Shown: positions 28,606 through 37,902 of the stretch, in pieces | How the letters are laid out: each line of letters starts with the position of its first letter | Numbering within the stretch: the stretch's first letter is position 1 | From: Escherichia boydii | GTDB lineage: Bacteria; Pseudomonadota; Gammaproteobacteria; Enterobacterales; Enterobacteriaceae | Assembly (NCBI GenBank): GCA_041890495.1 | Contig: CP169086.1 | Span: forward strand, 434,001 to 498,000 | Length of the DNA stretch: 64,000 nucleotides | Reading direction: 5' to 3' | Notes under the pieces: model-generated | Seen by the model: the letters and a program-made list of their open reading frames with translations, nothing else | Database searches by the model: none | Told to the model about the DNA's origin: nothing | Translations under genes and position numbers: made by a program

Positions 28606-29439
28606 ATGAAAATCGCCAAGATACTCAATAATAACGTGGTGGTTGTTCAGGATGAGCGCGGGCGCGAACAGGTGGTGATGGGCCGTGGGCTGGCCTTTCA
28701 GAAGCGCGTCGGTGAAGCGCTGGATACCGCGTTGGTTGAAAAGGTGTTTGCGTTACAAAGCGATGAACTGGTGCGTCGGCTTGGAGAGCTGCTGAGTCAA
28801 ATTCCGCTGGAGGTGATGACCACCTGCGACCGCATCATCGGGCTGGCGGCGCAGCGGCTGGGCAAGCTGCAGGAGAGTTTGTACATCACCCTCACCGATC
28901 ACTGCTACTTTGCGATTGAGCGGCAGAAGAAAGGGCTGGCCATCAAAAACGTGCTGCTGTGGGATATTAAGCGGCTGTATCCGAAGGAGTTCGAGTTAGG
29001 GCAGGAGGCGCGGGCCATTATCGCCAGACGCCTGAACGTCGAACTGGAGGAGGATGAGGCCGGTTTTATCGCGCTGCATCTGGTCACCGCGCAGCTGAAC
29101 AGCGAAATGCCGGAGGTGATGCACGTGACGCGGGTGATGCAGGAGATCCTGCAGCTGGTGAAGTATCAGCTGCAGCTTGAGTATGACGAAGAGTCGCTCA
29201 GCTATCAGCGTTTTGTCACCCACCTGAAGTTTTTTGCCCAGCGGATGCTCACCCGCACCGTGGTGGAAGATGATGATGTCTCGCTGCATACGGCAGTAAA
29301 AGACAACTACGCGAAAGCGTGGAAATGCGCCGAGAAAATCGCGCAGCACCTGAACAAAAGCTATCAGCGTGAGCTGACAACCGAAGAAATTATGTTCCTC
29401 GCCATTCATATCGAGCGGGTGAGAAAAGAGGGGCGTTAA
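28606..29439 (+). CDS. BglG-family transcriptional antiterminator
   Basis: A 277-residue antiterminator. The N-terminal RNA-binding CAT domain (residues 1-55, KIAKILNNNVVVVQDERGRE) binds RAT RNA. Two PTS regulation domains follow: PRD1 (about 65-170, with LTDHCYFAIER and FIALHLVTAQ) and PRD2 (about 171-277, with RFVTHLKFFAQRM and FLAIHIERV). The conserved histidines are the sites by which the PTS inactivates the protein without beta-glucoside and activates it via HPr. It is embedded among three RAT sites that are its likely targets. Confidence 0.93.
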   Translation: MKIAKILNNNVVVVQDERGREQVVMGRGLAFQKRVGEALDTALVEKVFALQSDELVRRLGELLSQIPLEVMTTCDRIIGLAAQRLGKLQESLYITLTDHCYFAIERQKKGLAIKNVLLWDIKRLYPKEFELGQEARAIIARRLNVELEEDEAGFIALHLVTAQLNSEMPEVMHVTRVMQEILQLVKYQLQLEYDEESLSYQRFVTHLKFFAQRMLTRTVVEDDDVSLHTAVKDNYAKAWKCAEKIAQHLNKSYQRELTTEEIMFLAIHIERVRKEGR

Positions 29440-29450
29440 GCCTCAAAACA

Positions 29451-29526
29451 GGATTGTTACTGCATCACGCAGGCAAAACCTGAGCGCGGCCTTCGTCAGA
29501 AGGCCGTTCTCGGGTTTTTTTATTTT
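29451..29526 (+). promoter_or_regulatory. RAT antiterminator site 3 with terminator, upstream of the EIIBCA gene
   Basis: GGATTGTTACTGCATCACGC followed by AGGCAAAACC (29451-29480) is the best RAT match of the three. The overlapping terminator has a long stem (from AACCTGAGCGCGGCCTTC to GAAGGCCGTTCTCGGGTT) and a T-run ending near 29526. It lies between bglG and the EIIBCA gene, as the second site does in the E. coli bgl operon. Confidence 0.92.
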
Positions 29527-29576
29527 TTGTACTCAGTCAACAGGTGCCTGCGGGCATCGGATGTAAGGAAATCGAG

Positions 29577-31427
29577 ATGGAATACCAGGCTTTAGCGAAG
29601 GATATTCTCGGCCACGTTGGCGGAAAAGAGAACATCGTCAGTCTTGTGCACTGCGCAACCCGGCTTCGCTTCAAACTGAAAGAGAATCAACGGGCGGATG
29701 CAGAAGGGCTGAAGAAAAATCCGGGCGTGATCATGGTGGTCGAAAGCGGCGGCCAGTTTCAGGTGGTGATTGGCAACCACGTTCACGACGTCTGGCAGGC
29801 TGTCCGTAATGAAGCAGGCCTTACGGATGACGCCCCTGCTGTGGAAGAGAAGGGTGAAAAGGGGAACCTGCTGGGTCGTCTGATTGACATTGTCTCCGGG
29901 ATCTTTACCCCGTTTATCGGCATTCTGGCCGCGTCCGGTATTCTGAAAGGGCTGCTGGCGCTGGCCGTGGTGTGCGGCTGGCTCAGCCCCGAGAGCGGCA
30001 CCTATAAAATCTGGTTCGCCGCCAGCGACGCGCTGTTCTTCTTCTTCCCGCTGGTGCTGGGCTATACCGCCGGGAAAAAGTTCGGCGGCAACCCGTTCAT
30101 TACCATGGTGATCGGCGGGGCGCTCACCCATCCGATGATGATTGCGGCGTTTAATGCCAGCCAGCAGCCGGGGGCGGTTTCCGAGGCGTTTCTCGGCATC
30201 CCGGTGACCTGGTTTAACTACAGCTCGTCGGTGATCCCGATCATTCTCGCCGCGTGGGTCAGCTGCTGGCTGGAAAAGCAGAGCACCAGGCTGCTGCCTT
30301 CCTCGATGAAAAACTTCTTCGCGCCGCTGATCTGTCTGGTCGTGACCGTGCCGCTGACTTTCCTCGTTATCGGGCCACTGGCGACCTGGCTGAGCCAGAT
30401 GCTGGCGAACGGCTATCAGAGTATTTACGTTCTGGCACCGTGGCTGGCGGGCGCGGCGATGGGCGCGCTGTGGCAGGTCTGCGTCATCTTCGGCCTGCAC
30501 TGGGGGCTGGTACCGCTGATGATCAACAACCTGGCAGTGCTGGGGCATGACTCCATGCTGCCCATGCTTTTGCCTGCGGTGTTCGGCCAGGTGGGTGCGG
30601 CGCTGGGGATCTTCCTGCGTACCCGCGATGCGCGTCAGAAAATGCTGGCCGGTTCATCCGTGACGGCAGGTATTTTCGGTATTACCGAACCCGCAGTGTA
30701 TGGCGTAAACCTGCCGCTGCGCCGTCCGTTTATTTTTGGCTGCGTGGCAGGCGCTATCGGCGGGGCGATTGTCGGCTTCAGTGACACCCACGTTTACTCT
30801 TTCGGCTTCGCCAATATCTTTACTATCGCCCAGATGATTCCGCCGGGCGGCGTGGACGCTACGCTGTGGGGCGGCATTATCGGTACGGTGGTGGCGCTGG
30901 TGCTGAGCTGCGGCCTGACGCTGGCGGCGGGCATGCCTGCACGCTCAGCGCCCGAGGCGGTTGCGCCAGCGGGTGAAAACGATGTGCTGGCACCGATGAC
31001 CGGTACCGTTCTTGCGCTCGACCAGGTGCCGGATACCACGTTTGCCAGCGGCCTGCTGGGCAGCGGTGCCGCGATTATTCCCTCCGATAACAAAGTGATT
31101 GCCCCGTTTGCCGGCGTGGTGGCCTCGCTGTTTCAGACCAAACACGCCATCGGCCTGCTCAGCAACGGCGGAATAGAAGTGTTGATCCACGTGGGGATCG
31201 ACACCGTGAAGCTCGACGGCAAGCCGTTTACCGCCCACGTGAAGGTGGGCGACAGGGTACAGCCCGGCGATCTGCTGCTGGAGTTTGACCGACAGGCGAT
31301 TATCGATGCCGGATACGACCTGGCGACCCCGATCATTATCAGCAACAGCGATGAGTATCGTGACGTGGTGACCGTGGCGGCAACATCCGTCAGTGCCGGT
31401 GCGCCGTTACTCAGCGTAAGCCATTAA
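29577..31427 (+). CDS. Beta-glucoside PTS enzyme IIBCA
   Basis: A 616-residue inner-membrane permease/kinase that takes up aryl-beta-glucosides and phosphorylates them. Domain order is EIIB (residues 1-85, phosphocysteine Cys26 in HCATRLRFKL), EIIC (about 105-455, many membrane segments) and EIIA(Glc)-like (about 470-610, active His538 in EVLIHVGIDTV). This matches BglF/AscF-type transporters with a full EIIA domain. The ATG at 29577 follows TAAGGAAATCGAG and fits the family start MEYQALAKDIL; an upstream in-frame ATG at 29544 is less likely. BglF also controls BglG by phosphorylation. Confidence 0.93.
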   Translation: MEYQALAKDILGHVGGKENIVSLVHCATRLRFKLKENQRADAEGLKKNPGVIMVVESGGQFQVVIGNHVHDVWQAVRNEAGLTDDAPAVEEKGEKGNLLGRLIDIVSGIFTPFIGILAASGILKGLLALAVVCGWLSPESGTYKIWFAASDALFFFFPLVLGYTAGKKFGGNPFITMVIGGALTHPMMIAAFNASQQPGAVSEAFLGIPVTWFNYSSSVIPIILAAWVSCWLEKQSTRLLPSSMKNFFAPLICLVVTVPLTFLVIGPLATWLSQMLANGYQSIYVLAPWLAGAAMGALWQVCVIFGLHWGLVPLMINNLAVLGHDSMLPMLLPAVFGQVGAALGIFLRTRDARQKMLAGSSVTAGIFGITEPAVYGVNLPLRRPFIFGCVAGAIGGAIVGFSDTHVYSFGFANIFTIAQMIPPGGVDATLWGGIIGTVVALVLSCGLTLAAGMPARSAPEAVAPAGENDVLAPMTGTVLALDQVPDTTFASGLLGSGAAIIPSDNKVIAPFAGVVASLFQTKHAIGLLSNGGIEVLIHVGIDTVKLDGKPFTAHVKVGDRVQPGDLLLEFDRQAIIDAGYDLATPIIISNSDEYRDVVTVAATSVSAGAPLLSVSH

Positions 31428-31442
31428 TAACAGGAGAATGTG

Positions 31443-32837
31443 ATGAAAACTTTCCCGGACGATTTTTTATGGGGCGGCGCGGTTGCCGCGAATCAGGTAG
31501 AAGGCGCGTATCTGGAGGATGGCAAAGGGCTGTCCACCTCAGACGTTCAGCCGCAGGGGGTCTTCGGCCCGGTGGTTGAGCGCGTGGCGGGCGACAGCGG
31601 CATCAAGGACGTCGCCATCGACTTCTATCACCGCTACCCGGAAGACATCAGGCTCTTTGCCGAAATGGGCTTTAGCTGCCTGCGCGTCTCCATTGCCTGG
31701 ACGCGTATCTTCCCGAACGGTGACGAGCAGCAGCCTAACGAAGCGGGGCTGGCGTTTTACGACCGGCTGTTTGACGAACTGGCCGCGCACAACATTACCC
31801 CGCTGGTGACGCTGTCGCATTACGAAATGCCGTGGGGGCTGGTGAAACAGTACGGCGGCTGGGGCAGCCGCCAGACTATTGGGTTCTTCGAGCGCTACGC
31901 CCGCACCGTGTTTACGCGCTACAAAGAGAAGGTGAAGCTGTGGCTGACCTTCAACGAGATCAATATGTCTCTGCACGCGCCGATGACCGGCGTGGGCCTG
32001 CCGGAAACCAGCAGCAAAGGGGAGGTGTACCAGGCGATCCACCACCAGCTGGTGGCCAGCGCGCTGGCGGTGAAGGCCTGCCACGAGATTATTCCGGATG
32101 CCAGAATCGGCAACATGCTGCTTGGCGGCCTGATGTATCCGCTGACCTGCAAGCCGGAAGATGTTCTGGAGACGCTGCAGGAAAACCGCGCGTGGCAATT
32201 CTTTGGCGACGTGCAGTGTCGCGGCGCCTACCCGGGCTATATGCAGCGTTTCTTCCGCGACAACGGTATTCAGCTAGAGGTAACGGATGCCGACCGCGAG
32301 GCGCTGAAATCGACCGTCGATTTTATCTCGTTCAGCTACTACATGACGGGCTGCGTCACCGCGGACGACGCGCTCAACCAGCAGGCGCGCGGCAACATCC
32401 TGAGCATGGTGCCAAACCCGCATCTGGCAAGTTCCGAATGGGGCTGGCAGATTGACCCCATCGGCCTGCGTACCCTGTTAAACGTTCTCTGGGATCGCTA
32501 TCAGAAGCCGTTGTTTATCGTGGAGAATGGCCTTGGGGCGAAGGACAAACCGGATGCGGACGGCGTGGTGCAGGATGACTATCGCATCAGCTACCTCAAC
32601 GACCACCTGGTGCAGGTGCGAGAGGCGATTGACGACGGCGTTGAGGTGATGGGATATACCAGCTGGGGGCCCATCGATCTGGTGAGCGCGTCTAAAGCCG
32701 AACTCTCTAAGCGCTACGGCTTTATTTACGTCGATCGCGATGACAGCGGAAAAGGCTCCTTAGCGCGCAGCCGTAAGAAAAGTTTCTACTGGTATAAAGA
32801 GGTTATTGCCACGAAAGGTGCTTCGCTGAAAGACTGA
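31443..32837 (+). CDS. 6-phospho-beta-glucosidase (GH1)
   Basis: A 464-residue cytoplasmic glycoside hydrolase of family 1 that splits phosphorylated beta-glucosides into glucose 6-phosphate and the aglycone. The acid/base Glu172 is in TFNEIN and the nucleophile Glu361 in FIVENGLG. The N-terminal FLWGGAVAANQVEGAY is the family signature. It starts 15 bases after the EIIBCA gene behind CAGGAG, completing the porin-bglG-bglFB-like cluster; ATG at 31443 is preferred to the GTG at 31440. Confidence 0.94.
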   Translation: MKTFPDDFLWGGAVAANQVEGAYLEDGKGLSTSDVQPQGVFGPVVERVAGDSGIKDVAIDFYHRYPEDIRLFAEMGFSCLRVSIAWTRIFPNGDEQQPNEAGLAFYDRLFDELAAHNITPLVTLSHYEMPWGLVKQYGGWGSRQTIGFFERYARTVFTRYKEKVKLWLTFNEINMSLHAPMTGVGLPETSSKGEVYQAIHHQLVASALAVKACHEIIPDARIGNMLLGGLMYPLTCKPEDVLETLQENRAWQFFGDVQCRGAYPGYMQRFFRDNGIQLEVTDADREALKSTVDFISFSYYMTGCVTADDALNQQARGNILSMVPNPHLASSEWGWQIDPIGLRTLLNVLWDRYQKPLFIVENGLGAKDKPDADGVVQDDYRISYLNDHLVQVREAIDDGVEVMGYTSWGPIDLVSASKAELSKRYGFIYVDRDDSGKGSLARSRKKSFYWYKEVIATKGASLKD

Positions 32838-32847
32838 TATCAACGCG

Positions 32848-32870
32848 TTGCCCGGCTCAGAGCCGGGCAA
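32848..32870. other. Hairpin between the bgl cluster and yohP
   Basis: TTGCCCGGCT (32848-32857) and AGCCGGGCAA (32861-32870) form a perfect 10-base stem with a three-base loop between convergent genes. It has no T-run, so it is a mRNA-end hairpin or weak bidirectional terminator. Confidence 0.6.
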
Positions 32871-32875
32871 ATGAA

Positions 32876-32959
32876 TCAGAAAATCATCTTGAATACGCCG
32901 GTAACCACCAAGAGCCCTATCAGAAATATAATCAAAATAACCCACAGTAATATTTTCAT
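32876..32959 (-). CDS. yohP: Small membrane protein YohP
   Basis: A 27-residue single-pass inner-membrane protein. Its sequence starts MKILLWVILIIFLIGLL and ends in VTGVFKMIF, almost the same as E. coli YohP (27 residues). A GAAAG-type ribosome-binding site precedes the ATG. In E. coli the yohP mRNA is known to locate to the membrane on its own before translation. It lies between the bgl cluster and the mdtQ-like gene. The gap 32960-33162 upstream is A+T-rich, with the divergent promoters of yohP and the efflux gene expected there. Confidence 0.9.
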   Translation of the reverse strand: MKILLWVILIIFLIGLLVVTGVFKMIF

Positions 32960-33162
32960 TTCTTTCTCCCGCTCATGTATGTCCTGAATAAGTGTAGCAG
33001 CGTATTTATATTTGACGTGAATGTATTGAATTTAATCATTCTCTTTGGGAATAAATTTCCGGGTATTAAGATGTATGACAATTTGCGGATTGCCACGCGT
33101 TACTAAAAAAATGAACAACATCGAGCGTAACGTGCGCCTTTATTTTTTGAGTGTATGGCGTC

Positions 33163-34581
33163 ATGAAACGTTCTCTTATTTTATCTCTGAGCGCACCCTT
33201 CGTTTTTATTCTGGCTGCCTGCGCGCCTGAACATGCCACGGTGTCTCCCATTAAAACGCAAACCACGGCGGCGTCGGTTAATACGGTTCTGAATCATCAG
33301 GACTGGCCGAAAAATGAGTGGTGGAAAGCGTATAACGATCCCCAGCTTAACGGGCTTATTGCGAAAGCATTAAGCGATGCGCCGGATATGCAGATTGCCC
33401 GTCAGCGCATTACGCTTGCGGAAGCCCAGGCCAAAGCCGTAATGGCGGCAGACGGTCCGCAAATTGATTTTTCCGCCGATGCGGAACGCCAGAAAATGTC
33501 CGCCGAAGGGCTGATGGGGCCCTTTGCCTTTACCGACCCGGCTGCAGGCACCACCGGGCCGTGGTACACCAACGGCACCTTTGGCCTGACCGCTGGCTGG
33601 GATCTCGATCTGTGGGGAAAAAATCGCGCCCGGGTCGAGGCCCGGATTGGCAAAGTGAATGCGCAAAAAGCGGAGCTGGAGCAGACCCGGCAGCTGCTGG
33701 CCAGCAGCGTGGCGCGGCTCTACTGGGAGTGGCAAACGCAGGCCGCCGCAGGGGAGGTGCTCGCGCAGATAAAACATGAGCAGGACAACATTATCGGCGC
33801 CGATCGCGAACTGTATCAGCACGGCATCACCTCCTCCGTGGAGGGCGTTGAAACGGACATCAACGCCAGCAAAACCGAAGAGCAGCTGGCTGGGGTCAAC
33901 GGGAAGATGAAAGCCGTAGAGGCGCGTCTGGTCGCGCTGACGAATTCTTCCTCCGTAACGCTTACGCGGCATGCGCTGCCGACGGTAGACGCTTCGTTAC
34001 CGTCGACGCTCGGCTATGAACTGCTGGCACGCCGTCCGGATCTACAGGAGGTGCACTGGTATATCGAAGCCTCCATGAGCGAGGTGGAGGCCGCCAGAGC
34101 GGCTTTCTATCCTGACGTGAACCTGATGGCGTTCTTACAGCAGGATGCGCTGCATCTGAGCGATCTGTTTCGCTCTTCAGCGCAGCAGATGGGCGTGACC
34201 GCCGGGCTGACGCTGCCGATTTTTGACAGCGGCAGGCTGAACGCCAGCCTTGATATCGCCCAGGCGCAGAATAATCTCTCGGTAGCCAGCTACAACAAAG
34301 CGGTGGTCGAAGCCGTCAGTCAGGTGGCACGCACGGCCAGCGAAGTCGAAACGCTTATGGCGAAGAACAGCCGTCAGCAGCAGGTTGAAAAAGATGCGGC
34401 GCGGGTCGTGGCGCTGGCGCAGGCGCGTTTCAGCGCGGGGATCGTTGCGGGTTCCCGGGTCAGCGAAGCCAGAATTCCGGCCCTCAAAGAGCACCTCGAA
34501 GGAGTGCTGCTGAAGGGGCAATATGTCGACGCTACCCTGCAGCTGACGTCGGCGCTGGGCGGTGGCTATCATCATGGCTAA
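33163..34581 (+). CDS. mdtQ: Outer-membrane efflux lipoprotein, MdtQ-like
   Basis: A 472-residue TolC-like outer-membrane factor of the NodT/MdtP lipoprotein family. The signal peptide ends in a lipobox LAAC with lipidated Cys20. Two repeated OEP domains follow (about 50-250 and 265-460), with motifs such as GWDLDLWGKNRARVEA and LARRPDLQEVHWYIEAS. I chose ATG 33163, which gives a proper lipoprotein signal; 33151 lies four residues upstream. K-12 mdtQ (yohG), at the same place beside yohF, is a pseudogene as I recall, so this is the intact form. No matching pump or adaptor gene is adjacent. Confidence 0.88.
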   Translation: MKRSLILSLSAPFVFILAACAPEHATVSPIKTQTTAASVNTVLNHQDWPKNEWWKAYNDPQLNGLIAKALSDAPDMQIARQRITLAEAQAKAVMAADGPQIDFSADAERQKMSAEGLMGPFAFTDPAAGTTGPWYTNGTFGLTAGWDLDLWGKNRARVEARIGKVNAQKAELEQTRQLLASSVARLYWEWQTQAAAGEVLAQIKHEQDNIIGADRELYQHGITSSVEGVETDINASKTEEQLAGVNGKMKAVEARLVALTNSSSVTLTRHALPTVDASLPSTLGYELLARRPDLQEVHWYIEASMSEVEAARAAFYPDVNLMAFLQQDALHLSDLFRSSAQQMGVTAGLTLPIFDSGRLNASLDIAQAQNNLSVASYNKAVVEAVSQVARTASEVETLMAKNSRQQQVEKDAARVVALAQARFSAGIVAGSRVSEARIPALKEHLEGVLLKGQYVDATLQLTSALGGGYHHG

Positions 34582-34631
34582 AAAAGGCCATTATCTATAC
34601 TTACCTCTTTGCAGTTTTTCAGGAGGTGAGT

Positions 34632-35396
34632 ATGACCAGAGTAGCGATTGTTACCGCATCGGATTCCGGGATTGGGAAAACCACGGCCCTGATGCTGGCC
34701 GAGCGCGGGTTTGATATTGGCGTCACCTGGCACTCGGATGAAAAAGGGGCGCTGGAAACCTGCCGCGAAGTCGAAGCGCAGGGGCAGCGCGCGGAGGCTA
34801 TCCATCTTGATTTAAGCACGCTGCCGGAAGGCGCTGAGGCCATTGAAACGCTGATTGCGCGTTTTGGTCGGCTGGACGTGCTGGTCAATAATGCAGGGGC
34901 GATGACCAAAGCGCCGTTCCTCGAGATGCCGTTTGACGACTGGCGGAACATTTTCACCGTCGACGTGGACGGCGCGTTTCTCTGTTCACAAATTGCCGCA
35001 AGGCAGATGGTGAAGCAGGGGAAAGGGGGGCGGATTGTGAACATCACCTCGGTACATGAACACACGCCCCTGCCGGAGGCCAGCGCCTACACGGCGGCGA
35101 AACATGCCCTGGGCGGGTTAACCAAATCCATGGCGATGGAGCTGGTTAAGCACAATATTCTGGTGAATGCCGTCGCGCCGGGTGCCATTGCCACGCCGAT
35201 GAATGACATGGACGACAGCGAAGTGCAGGAAGGCTCAATGCCGGAAATCCCGCTGGCAAGGCCGGGCCATACTAAAGAGATTGCCAGCCTGGTGGCGTGG
35301 CTGTGCGACAGCGACGCCAGCTATACAACAGGGCAATCGTTTATCGTCGACGGGGGCTTTATGCTGGCGAACCCGCAGTTTAAGCCGGAGGGGTAG
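34632..35396 (+). CDS. yohF: SDR family oxidoreductase YohF
   Basis: A 254-residue short-chain dehydrogenase/reductase. The Rossmann motif TASDSGIGKTTALMLAERG lies at the N-terminus, NNAG at about residue 85, and the active site Ser with YTAAK (Tyr-x3-Lys) near residue 155. A very strong Shine-Dalgarno sequence (AGGAGGTGAG) precedes the ATG at 34632; a GTG six bases earlier overlaps it. The substrate is unknown; E. coli YohF is thought to act on acetoin-type or related small ketones only by homology. Confidence 0.9.
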   Translation: MTRVAIVTASDSGIGKTTALMLAERGFDIGVTWHSDEKGALETCREVEAQGQRAEAIHLDLSTLPEGAEAIETLIARFGRLDVLVNNAGAMTKAPFLEMPFDDWRNIFTVDVDGAFLCSQIAARQMVKQGKGGRIVNITSVHEHTPLPEASAYTAAKHALGGLTKSMAMELVKHNILVNAVAPGAIATPMNDMDDSEVQEGSMPEIPLARPGHTKEIASLVAWLCDSDASYTTGQSFIVDGGFMLANPQFKPEG

Positions 35397-35400
35397 GTTC

Positions 35401-35473
35401 CCCTCTCCCTGTGAGAGAGGGTGTTTTTAGTGCCCTCTCCCTGTGGGAGAGGGTTAGGGTGAGGGCATCAGGC
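35401..35473. repeat. Interspersed CCCTCTCCC-type palindromic repeat (copy 1, double)
   Basis: Two tandem hairpin units, 35401-35421 (CCCTCTCCCTGTGAGAGAGGG) trimmed in form, and 35432-35473 (arms CCCTCTCCC and GGGAGAGGG then TTAGGGTGAGGGCATCAGGC), separate yohF and yohD. Related copies lie at 37903-37946 and 50934-50980, all at gene ends in the Enterobacter-like backbone. Confidence 0.8.
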
Positions 35474-35478
35474 CGCAC

Positions 35479-36051
35479 TCACTCCTCATCCCGCCTCTTT
35501 TCCCGGTGCTTCAGCCACAGTCGAACCGCAATCACCGCCACGACCACCAGAATCAACCATGCCCAGTGCTTCAGGTGCTGGTCGAGATTATGCAGCCAAG
35601 GCGCAATCACTTCGCCCCCTACATAACCAAGCGTCGTAAAGATCAGCGCCCAGGCAATCGCGCCCACAATATTGAGCGGCAGAAAAATTTTGGGCGGCAG
35701 ATGGCTGGCGCCAATCAGTATCGGACCGATAATGCGAAAGCCATACATAAAGCGCGTGCCGATGACGAACAGATAGGGATGACGTTGAATGAGCCGCTGA
35801 GCGCGGCGGATTTTCTTCTGATGCTTTGCGAAACGCTTAAGCAGCGTTGGCCCGAAGCGCAGCCCGAGAAAGTAGAGCAGCTGATCGCCTATCATCCCGC
35901 CCAGTGCGACCGCGGCGACGACCAGCGGGAATTTCAGTAACCCCTGATGCGCGGCGACGCCCCCTAACAGCGTGATGGTTTCACCTTCTGCCACGCTACC
36001 GATGACCAGCGCGGCATATCCATATTGCTCAATAAGTGCGTTAATATCCAT
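35479..36051 (-). CDS. yohD: DedA family membrane protein YohD
   Basis: A 190-residue DedA/VTT-domain inner-membrane protein with four to five hydrophobic segments. Typical family residues include EGETITLLGGVAAHQG and the FGPTLLKRFAKH to GTRFMYGFRIIGP stretch. DedA proteins are needed for membrane lipid (undecaprenyl phosphate or phospholipid) recycling and membrane potential. K-12 YohD has 192 residues. Confidence 0.92.
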   Translation of the reverse strand: MDINALIEQYGYAALVIGSVAEGETITLLGGVAAHQGLLKFPLVVAAVALGGMIGDQLLYFLGLRFGPTLLKRFAKHQKKIRRAQRLIQRHPYLFVIGTRFMYGFRIIGPILIGASHLPPKIFLPLNIVGAIAWALIFTTLGYVGGEVIAPWLHNLDQHLKHWAWLILVVVAVIAVRLWLKHREKRRDEE

Positions 36052-36208
36052 TACGTAACTGTTATCTCCCTCAGCGTACCTCGTTTAATCATATACCCCA
36101 TGAATCAACAGCGGGGAAATCAACGGAAATTTCCCACTGTACATAAAATAATCTAAAGCCTGCATTATACTTAAGGTATCGCTGACGGGCCGACAACAAG
36201 GGGGCGCT

Positions 36209-36796
36209 ATGAACCATGTCTGGGGACTTTTCTCCCATCCCGATCGTGAAATGCATGTCATTAAAAGTGAGAACGAAACGGTCTCGCATCATTACACGCA
36301 CCACGTGCTGCTGATGGCTGCGGTGCCGGTAATATGCGCTTTTATCGGAACGACACAAATCGGCTGGAACTTCGGTGACGGCACCGTGGTTCAGCTTTCC
36401 TGGTTTACCGGACTCTATCTGGCCATCGTCTTTTATGGCCTGATGCTGGCGGGTGTGGCGGTCATGGGGCGGGTCATTCACTGGATGGCGCGCAACTATC
36501 CGCAGCGTCCATCGCTGGCGCACTGTATGGTCTTTGCCGGATATGTCGCGACCCCGCTGTTCTTAAGCGGTATTGTTGCGCTCTATCCACTGGTCTGGCT
36601 GTGCGCGCTGATCGGTACCATTGCCCTCTTTTACACCGGTTATCTGCTGTATCTGGGGGTCCCAACCTTTCTGAATATCAATAAAGAAGAGGGCCTGAGC
36701 TTCTCCAGCTCAACGCTTGCCATAGGGGTGCTGGTACTGGAGGCGCTACTGGCGCTGACGGTGATTCTCTGGGGTTATGGATACCGTCTCTTCTAA
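36209..36796 (+). CDS. yohC: Yip1 domain membrane protein YohC
   Basis: A 195-residue inner-membrane protein of the YohC/Yip1 family with about five membrane segments (for example HHVLLMAAVPVICAFIG and LYLGVPTFLNINKEEGLSFS). Length equals E. coli YohC. Function is unknown. It lies between yohD and pbpG as in E. coli. Confidence 0.9.
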   Translation: MNHVWGLFSHPDREMHVIKSENETVSHHYTHHVLLMAAVPVICAFIGTTQIGWNFGDGTVVQLSWFTGLYLAIVFYGLMLAGVAVMGRVIHWMARNYPQRPSLAHCMVFAGYVATPLFLSGIVALYPLVWLCALIGTIALFYTGYLLYLGVPTFLNINKEEGLSFSSSTLAIGVLVLEALLALTVILWGYGYRLF

Positions 36797-36963
36797 ACGC
36801 ACTGCATTGCTGGCGTAAATGCCAGCAATGCAGCATCTGTTCACGATTATCCTCTGGCGACAACGCCCGCTGGCGGCTATGATGCCGAAGCCAGCCTGTG
36901 TTTATCCGTTGATGCAGGCGGTGTACGTCATGACGTGCGTGAATAATTATCAGAAGTCTCACC

Positions 36964-37887
36964 ATGCTGAAATTCCGAGTCTCTTTACTTAGCCTGGCGC
37001 TGTTGCTGGGCGCGTCCGCTGCCGTGCCGGCCGTCGCTAAAACGCCTGCGGTGGTTGCCGCAGCCGCTCAGCCGCAAATTGCTTCCGGCAGCGCGATGAT
37101 CGTCGATCTCAACACCAATAAGGTGATTTACGCCAGCCATCCGGATCTGGTGCGACCGATCGCCTCTATTACCAAATTAATGACCGCGATGGTGGTGCTT
37201 GATGCCCATCTGCCGCTGGACGAAAAGCTGAAAGTGGATATCAGCCACACGCCGGAGATGAAAGGGATCTACTCCCGCGTGCGCCTGAACAGTGAGATCA
37301 GCCGTAAGAATATGCTGCTGCTGGCGCTGATGTCGTCTGAAAACCGCGCGGCGGCGAGCCTGGCGCACCATTATCCGGGCGGCTACGACGCCTTTATCCG
37401 CGCGATGAACGCAAAAGCCAAAGCGCTGGGGATGAACAATACGCACTACGTTGAACCGACGGGGCTGTCGATCAACAACGTCTCCACGGCGCGCGACCTG
37501 ACGAAACTACTGATTGCCAGCAAACAGTACCCGCTGATTGGTCAGCTCAGCACCACCCGTGAAGAGATGGCTACCTTTGCGAATCCGGCCTATACGCTGC
37601 CGTTCCGCAATACTAACCATCTGGTTTACCGCGATAACTGGAATATTCAGCTAACGAAAACCGGCTTTACCAACGCGGCAGGACACTGTCTGGTGATGCG
37701 CACGGTGTTTAACGGTAAGCCGGTGGCGCTGGTGGTGATGGATGCGTTCGGCAAATACACGCACTTTGCGGATGCGAGCCGCCTGCGTACCTGGATTGAG
37801 ACCGGGAAAGTGCAGCCTGTACCGGCCGCGGCATTGACGTATAAAAAGCAGAAAGCCGAGCAGATGGCGACGGCGCAGAACGATTAA
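36964..37887 (+). CDS. pbpG: D-alanyl-D-alanine endopeptidase (PBP7)
   Basis: A 307-residue periplasmic penicillin-binding protein of the S11 family that cuts D,D-crosslinks in peptidoglycan. The signal peptide ends near AVPAVAK. The three active-site motifs are seen: SITK (Ser68, Lys71), SEN (125-127) and KTG (232-234). It is close to E. coli PbpG (310) and keeps its usual place near dld. Confidence 0.95.
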   Translation: MLKFRVSLLSLALLLGASAAVPAVAKTPAVVAAAAQPQIASGSAMIVDLNTNKVIYASHPDLVRPIASITKLMTAMVVLDAHLPLDEKLKVDISHTPEMKGIYSRVRLNSEISRKNMLLLALMSSENRAAASLAHHYPGGYDAFIRAMNAKAKALGMNNTHYVEPTGLSINNVSTARDLTKLLIASKQYPLIGQLSTTREEMATFANPAYTLPFRNTNHLVYRDNWNIQLTKTGFTNAAGHCLVMRTVFNGKPVALVVMDAFGKYTHFADASRLRTWIETGKVQPVPAAALTYKKQKAEQMATAQND

Positions 37888-37902
37888 TTCTCCTCTGCGC
37901 GC

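Noticed and set aside
29592..30548. 318-codon open frame on the minus strand in the EIIBCA gene
   Set aside because: Shadow of the PTS permease; composition is biased and no family is recognisable.
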